The translations under genes were made by a program, and so were the position numbers. Of a stretch of 7,673 bases of DNA, positions 6,079 through 7,673 are shown one piece after another (position 1 is the stretch's first letter; every line of letters starts with the position of its first letter). Source of the DNA: Candidatus Roizmanbacteria bacterium CG11_big_fil_rev_8_21_14_0_20_36_8 (lineage in GTDB: Bacteria > Patescibacteriota > Microgenomatia > UBA1406 > GWC2-37-13). The stretch is from positions 1-7,673 of the forward strand of contig PCVM01000005.1 in the NCBI GenBank assembly GCA_002796045.1. The letters run 5' to 3'. The notes below the pieces were generated by a model. It was not told the origin of the DNA. It saw only the letters and a program-made list of their open reading frames with translations, and did not search any database.

Positions 6079-6914
6079 ATGACTTATAGTATAAATTACC
6101 TATGGAAATCGCATGACGCTTATCAGGTCGATTAAATCCTCCAGGTTCAAATATACCAACTTCGTCTGGAATTAGCTTCTTCTTAGAAAGTTAGTCAGCC
6201 CAAGTACATGAAGAAAGAACTCGAACCTGGAATGGCTCTGATTTACCTTATGGCCTGGCCATAAACGGTGACAATCTTAAGGCTCGCAAAGCAGATCTAA
6301 ATGCTTTTTATGCCGTAGACTCTTTTTACTTTTACAGATGGTTTGGACACCTGACATTGAACGCTGCGCAAAGAAAGTCAAAAAAGCATAAAGACACTCA
6401 TAAATTGCTCACCCCTATCGATACGGGCGCTCCGATAGGCGTTTCTTTGAGTGAACTTATCGGCATGAATAACGTACCTATACTTGTTGCCATAAATCAG
6501 CATAAAGCATCCGTAAGGACCGACTATATCGCAAAACGGATTCTAAATTCCCCAGTCGAATCAGATCGTGTTAGAAGATCTTATGCTGAAATAATTGTTG
6601 ATGCAAAAGAGTGCAATGGAGGGGATGAAGAAGAAACACTGGCAAAAATTGCAATGGACATAGCAGTTCAAATGTTTAGCCTCACATGTAAAATTTACGA
6701 TCCAATAATCGTTGAACAATTCGTAGCACTTATGACACCTGAACTGCGTCAATTATTCTTTGACCAAAATGCAATTCATGACATGGTAAAAGCAAGATAT
6801 CGCATAATCAAAGCCCTTAACCCAATAGATTCAAATGATTTTATAGCTATTGATCAGATTTCAAACATATTACACGCTGCAGCTTACGATACTTTTAATG
6901 AACCTTACTTCTAA
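6079..6914 (+). pseudogene. Unrecognised protein gene, probably broken at its 5' end
   Basis: A 240-codon stretch is open from 6195 to the TAA at 6912-6914. It reads as ordinary soluble protein: LPYGLAINGDN, AFYAVDSFYFYRWFGHLTLN, a basic KSKKHKDTHK segment, IDTGAPIGVSLSELIG, then mostly amphipathic helices. I do not recognise the family and see no membrane helix or known catalytic motif. No good start exists inside it: the only candidates are a TTG at 6357, well inside conserved-looking text, and late ATGs. Upstream in the same frame, RLNPPGSNIPTSSGISFFLE runs into a TAG at 6192-6194. Before that the likely beginning, MTYSINYLWKSHDAYQVD (ATG at 6079), is in another frame and stops at 6133-6135. 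This fits a gene with a frameshift near 6130 and a nonsense mutation at 6192. Alternatively a shorter functional gene starts at TTG 6357. Base composition is somewhat less AT-rich than the operon. Confidence 0.5.
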
Positions 6915-7388
6915 AATTTCAAGTCGTCGTTTATCATCTCCAACGAACAGGGCGTTTTCCACATGATTCGCCACAACCTATAGTATAGTATACACCTACG
7001 GCAGAAGCATTTGAAAGTAGACCCCGACCAACAAATGGCAGACTTAAGATGGGGCATCTTTTGAAATTGGAGTTATCATTTGAATGAAAGATCTATCACT
7101 AGATTATGTTTGCCACTGTATTATTTTGGAAGATGCGACCAGATCCCATCAGAATTTGAAGCTCAGCACCTAGAGAATTTCAGACCATTGGTCTTTGATT
7201 TTGATGGACGAGATATAGCTCCCGAAGGAGTTGCTATGACGCTAGCACAAAAACAACGGCTTCTCTAAGATCCATTTGAATTCGATGAGACTACTTTTTT
7301 TCGTACAGATTCGAGGAATAAAGCAGCGAGAGACAGTCTTAGCTATGGATCGCGTTATTTTTTGTTGTCCCGGATGACCCTTTGAACC
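6902..7388 (+). pseudogene. Decayed coding sequence, family not recognised
   Basis: The text stays protein-like but changes frame. One frame is open at 6902-6985 (LLLKFQVVVYHLQRTGRFPH) and, after a TAG at 6986-6988, at 6989-7084 (AFESRPRPTNGRLKMGHLLK). The next frame takes over at about 7065-7084 with NERSITRLCLPLYYFGRCDQ and FRPLVFDFDGRDIAPEGVAM, to a TAA at 7266-7268. It continues as DPFEFDETTFFRTDSRNKAA to a TGA at 7383-7385. A segment in the earlier frame at about 7352-7411 (ALFFVVPDDPLNHATFMEGE) also looks coding. Several stops and at least two frame changes argue for a dead gene, not a set of small ones. It may be a continuation of the preceding broken gene or a separate one. The sequence itself could also contain read errors. 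Confidence 0.45.
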
Positions 7389-7673
7389 ATGCCACTTTCA
7401 TGGAGGGAGAAATTTGATGTTATCGTCTCAAACTATGCGAGGTGCTATTTTACGCATCCAAATATTGCGCTACTGAATGCGGTCCAAGCCCTGAGTGTTG
7501 GTGGCTGGGCTCATATTGATTTCGATGTTACAAATAATCCTATTGCTTCAAAACATCAAAATTGGGATGATTTATATGAAAGGACCTGGGGTGTGTATTT
7601 TGATCTTTGCAAACTGAGGGATGAAGGATTTATCGAATTTGACTTGCCAAGAAAACCAGGAAAACTACCATTA
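7389..7673 (+). pseudogene. Methyltransferase-like fragment, runs off the window
   Basis: A 95-codon frame begins at ATG 7389 and is open to the right edge. It contains PLSWREKFDVIVSNYARCYF followed by a leucine- and alanine-rich helix and ALSVGGWAHIDFDV. This spacing (FDVIVSN, about 20 residues, then xxGG and a hydrophobic strand) resembles the motif IV-V part of class I SAM-dependent methyltransferases, where it reads FDVVVS...LKPGG. The expected upstream glycine-rich SAM-binding motif (DxGxGxG) is not found in any frame before it. The piece is therefore either the tail of a decayed gene or a chance resemblance. It follows frame-broken text directly, with no ribosome binding site, so ATG 7389 is probably not a true start. 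Confidence 0.4.

Noticed and set aside
6067..6095. TTGCTT, 17-nt spacer, TATAAA: possible plus-strand promoter for the right-hand gene
   Set aside because: The -35 match is weak and the predicted start would lie inside the best candidate coding start (ATG 6079), so the two readings conflict.
6357..6914. Independent intact gene starting at TTG 6357
   Set aside because: The open frame and protein-like text continue well upstream of this TTG with no ribosome binding site ahead of it, so it is more likely an internal codon of a longer broken gene. Not fully excluded.
7080..7268. Small 62-residue gene on the plus strand
   Set aside because: The same frame continues as protein-like text after the stop, and matching text in another frame leads into it. 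It is better read as a piece of a decayed gene.
6079..7673. Alternative genetic code (UGA or UAG read as sense, known in some candidate phyla)
   Set aside because: All three stop types interrupt the region and frames also shift, while the left-hand genes end normally with TAA or TGA.

Overview
The window looks like a piece of an AT-rich bacterial genome with candidate-phyla-radiation (Patescibacteria) traits. These are a short RecO lacking zinc-binding cysteines, a DUF4012 membrane-anchored protein beside surface-polysaccharide genes, a single-chain type glycyl-tRNA synthetase, and short dispersed repeats read in frame inside a gene. The lineage is inferred from gene content and style only; no rRNA or other phylogenetic marker is visible. 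The standard bacterial code fits, since TAA and TGA are used as ordinary stops.

Left and centre (1-5598, all minus strand) form one compact, probably co-transcribed block. In transcription order it is a GT4 glycosyltransferase, mannose-1-phosphate guanylyltransferase (manC), an undecaprenyl-phosphate sugar-1-phosphate transferase, a DUF4012 protein, recO, and the start of the glycyl-tRNA synthetase gene. The first three give a plausible short pathway for a mannose-containing surface glycan: ManC makes GDP-mannose, the sugar transferase loads the first sugar on the lipid carrier, and the GT4 enzyme extends it. The DUF4012 protein is probably an envelope partner. recO and the synthetase appear to be housekeeping genes carried along. 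A TATAAT box lies almost against the ATG of the first gene, suggesting a leaderless transcript.

The GT4 gene carries three short blocks of low-complexity or dispersed-repeat DNA read in frame, plus a G7 tract in its donor-binding loop.

The gap 5599-6078 has no gene. Next to the operon is a repeat of the GTCATTCCGAGC...GGATCT type. Beyond it (5713-6023) is a dense cluster of CCGATT/AATCGG hexamers in both orientations, with small hairpins, a 15-nt inverted pair and two degenerate copies of a roughly 130-bp unit. I cannot assign a function to it.

The right end (6079-7673, plus strand) appears to be decaying coding sequence. One 240-codon stretch (6195-6914) is still open but has no recognised family. 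It is followed by coding-like text that jumps between frames and is broken by stops, ending in a piece resembling part of a class I SAM-dependent methyltransferase that runs off the window.
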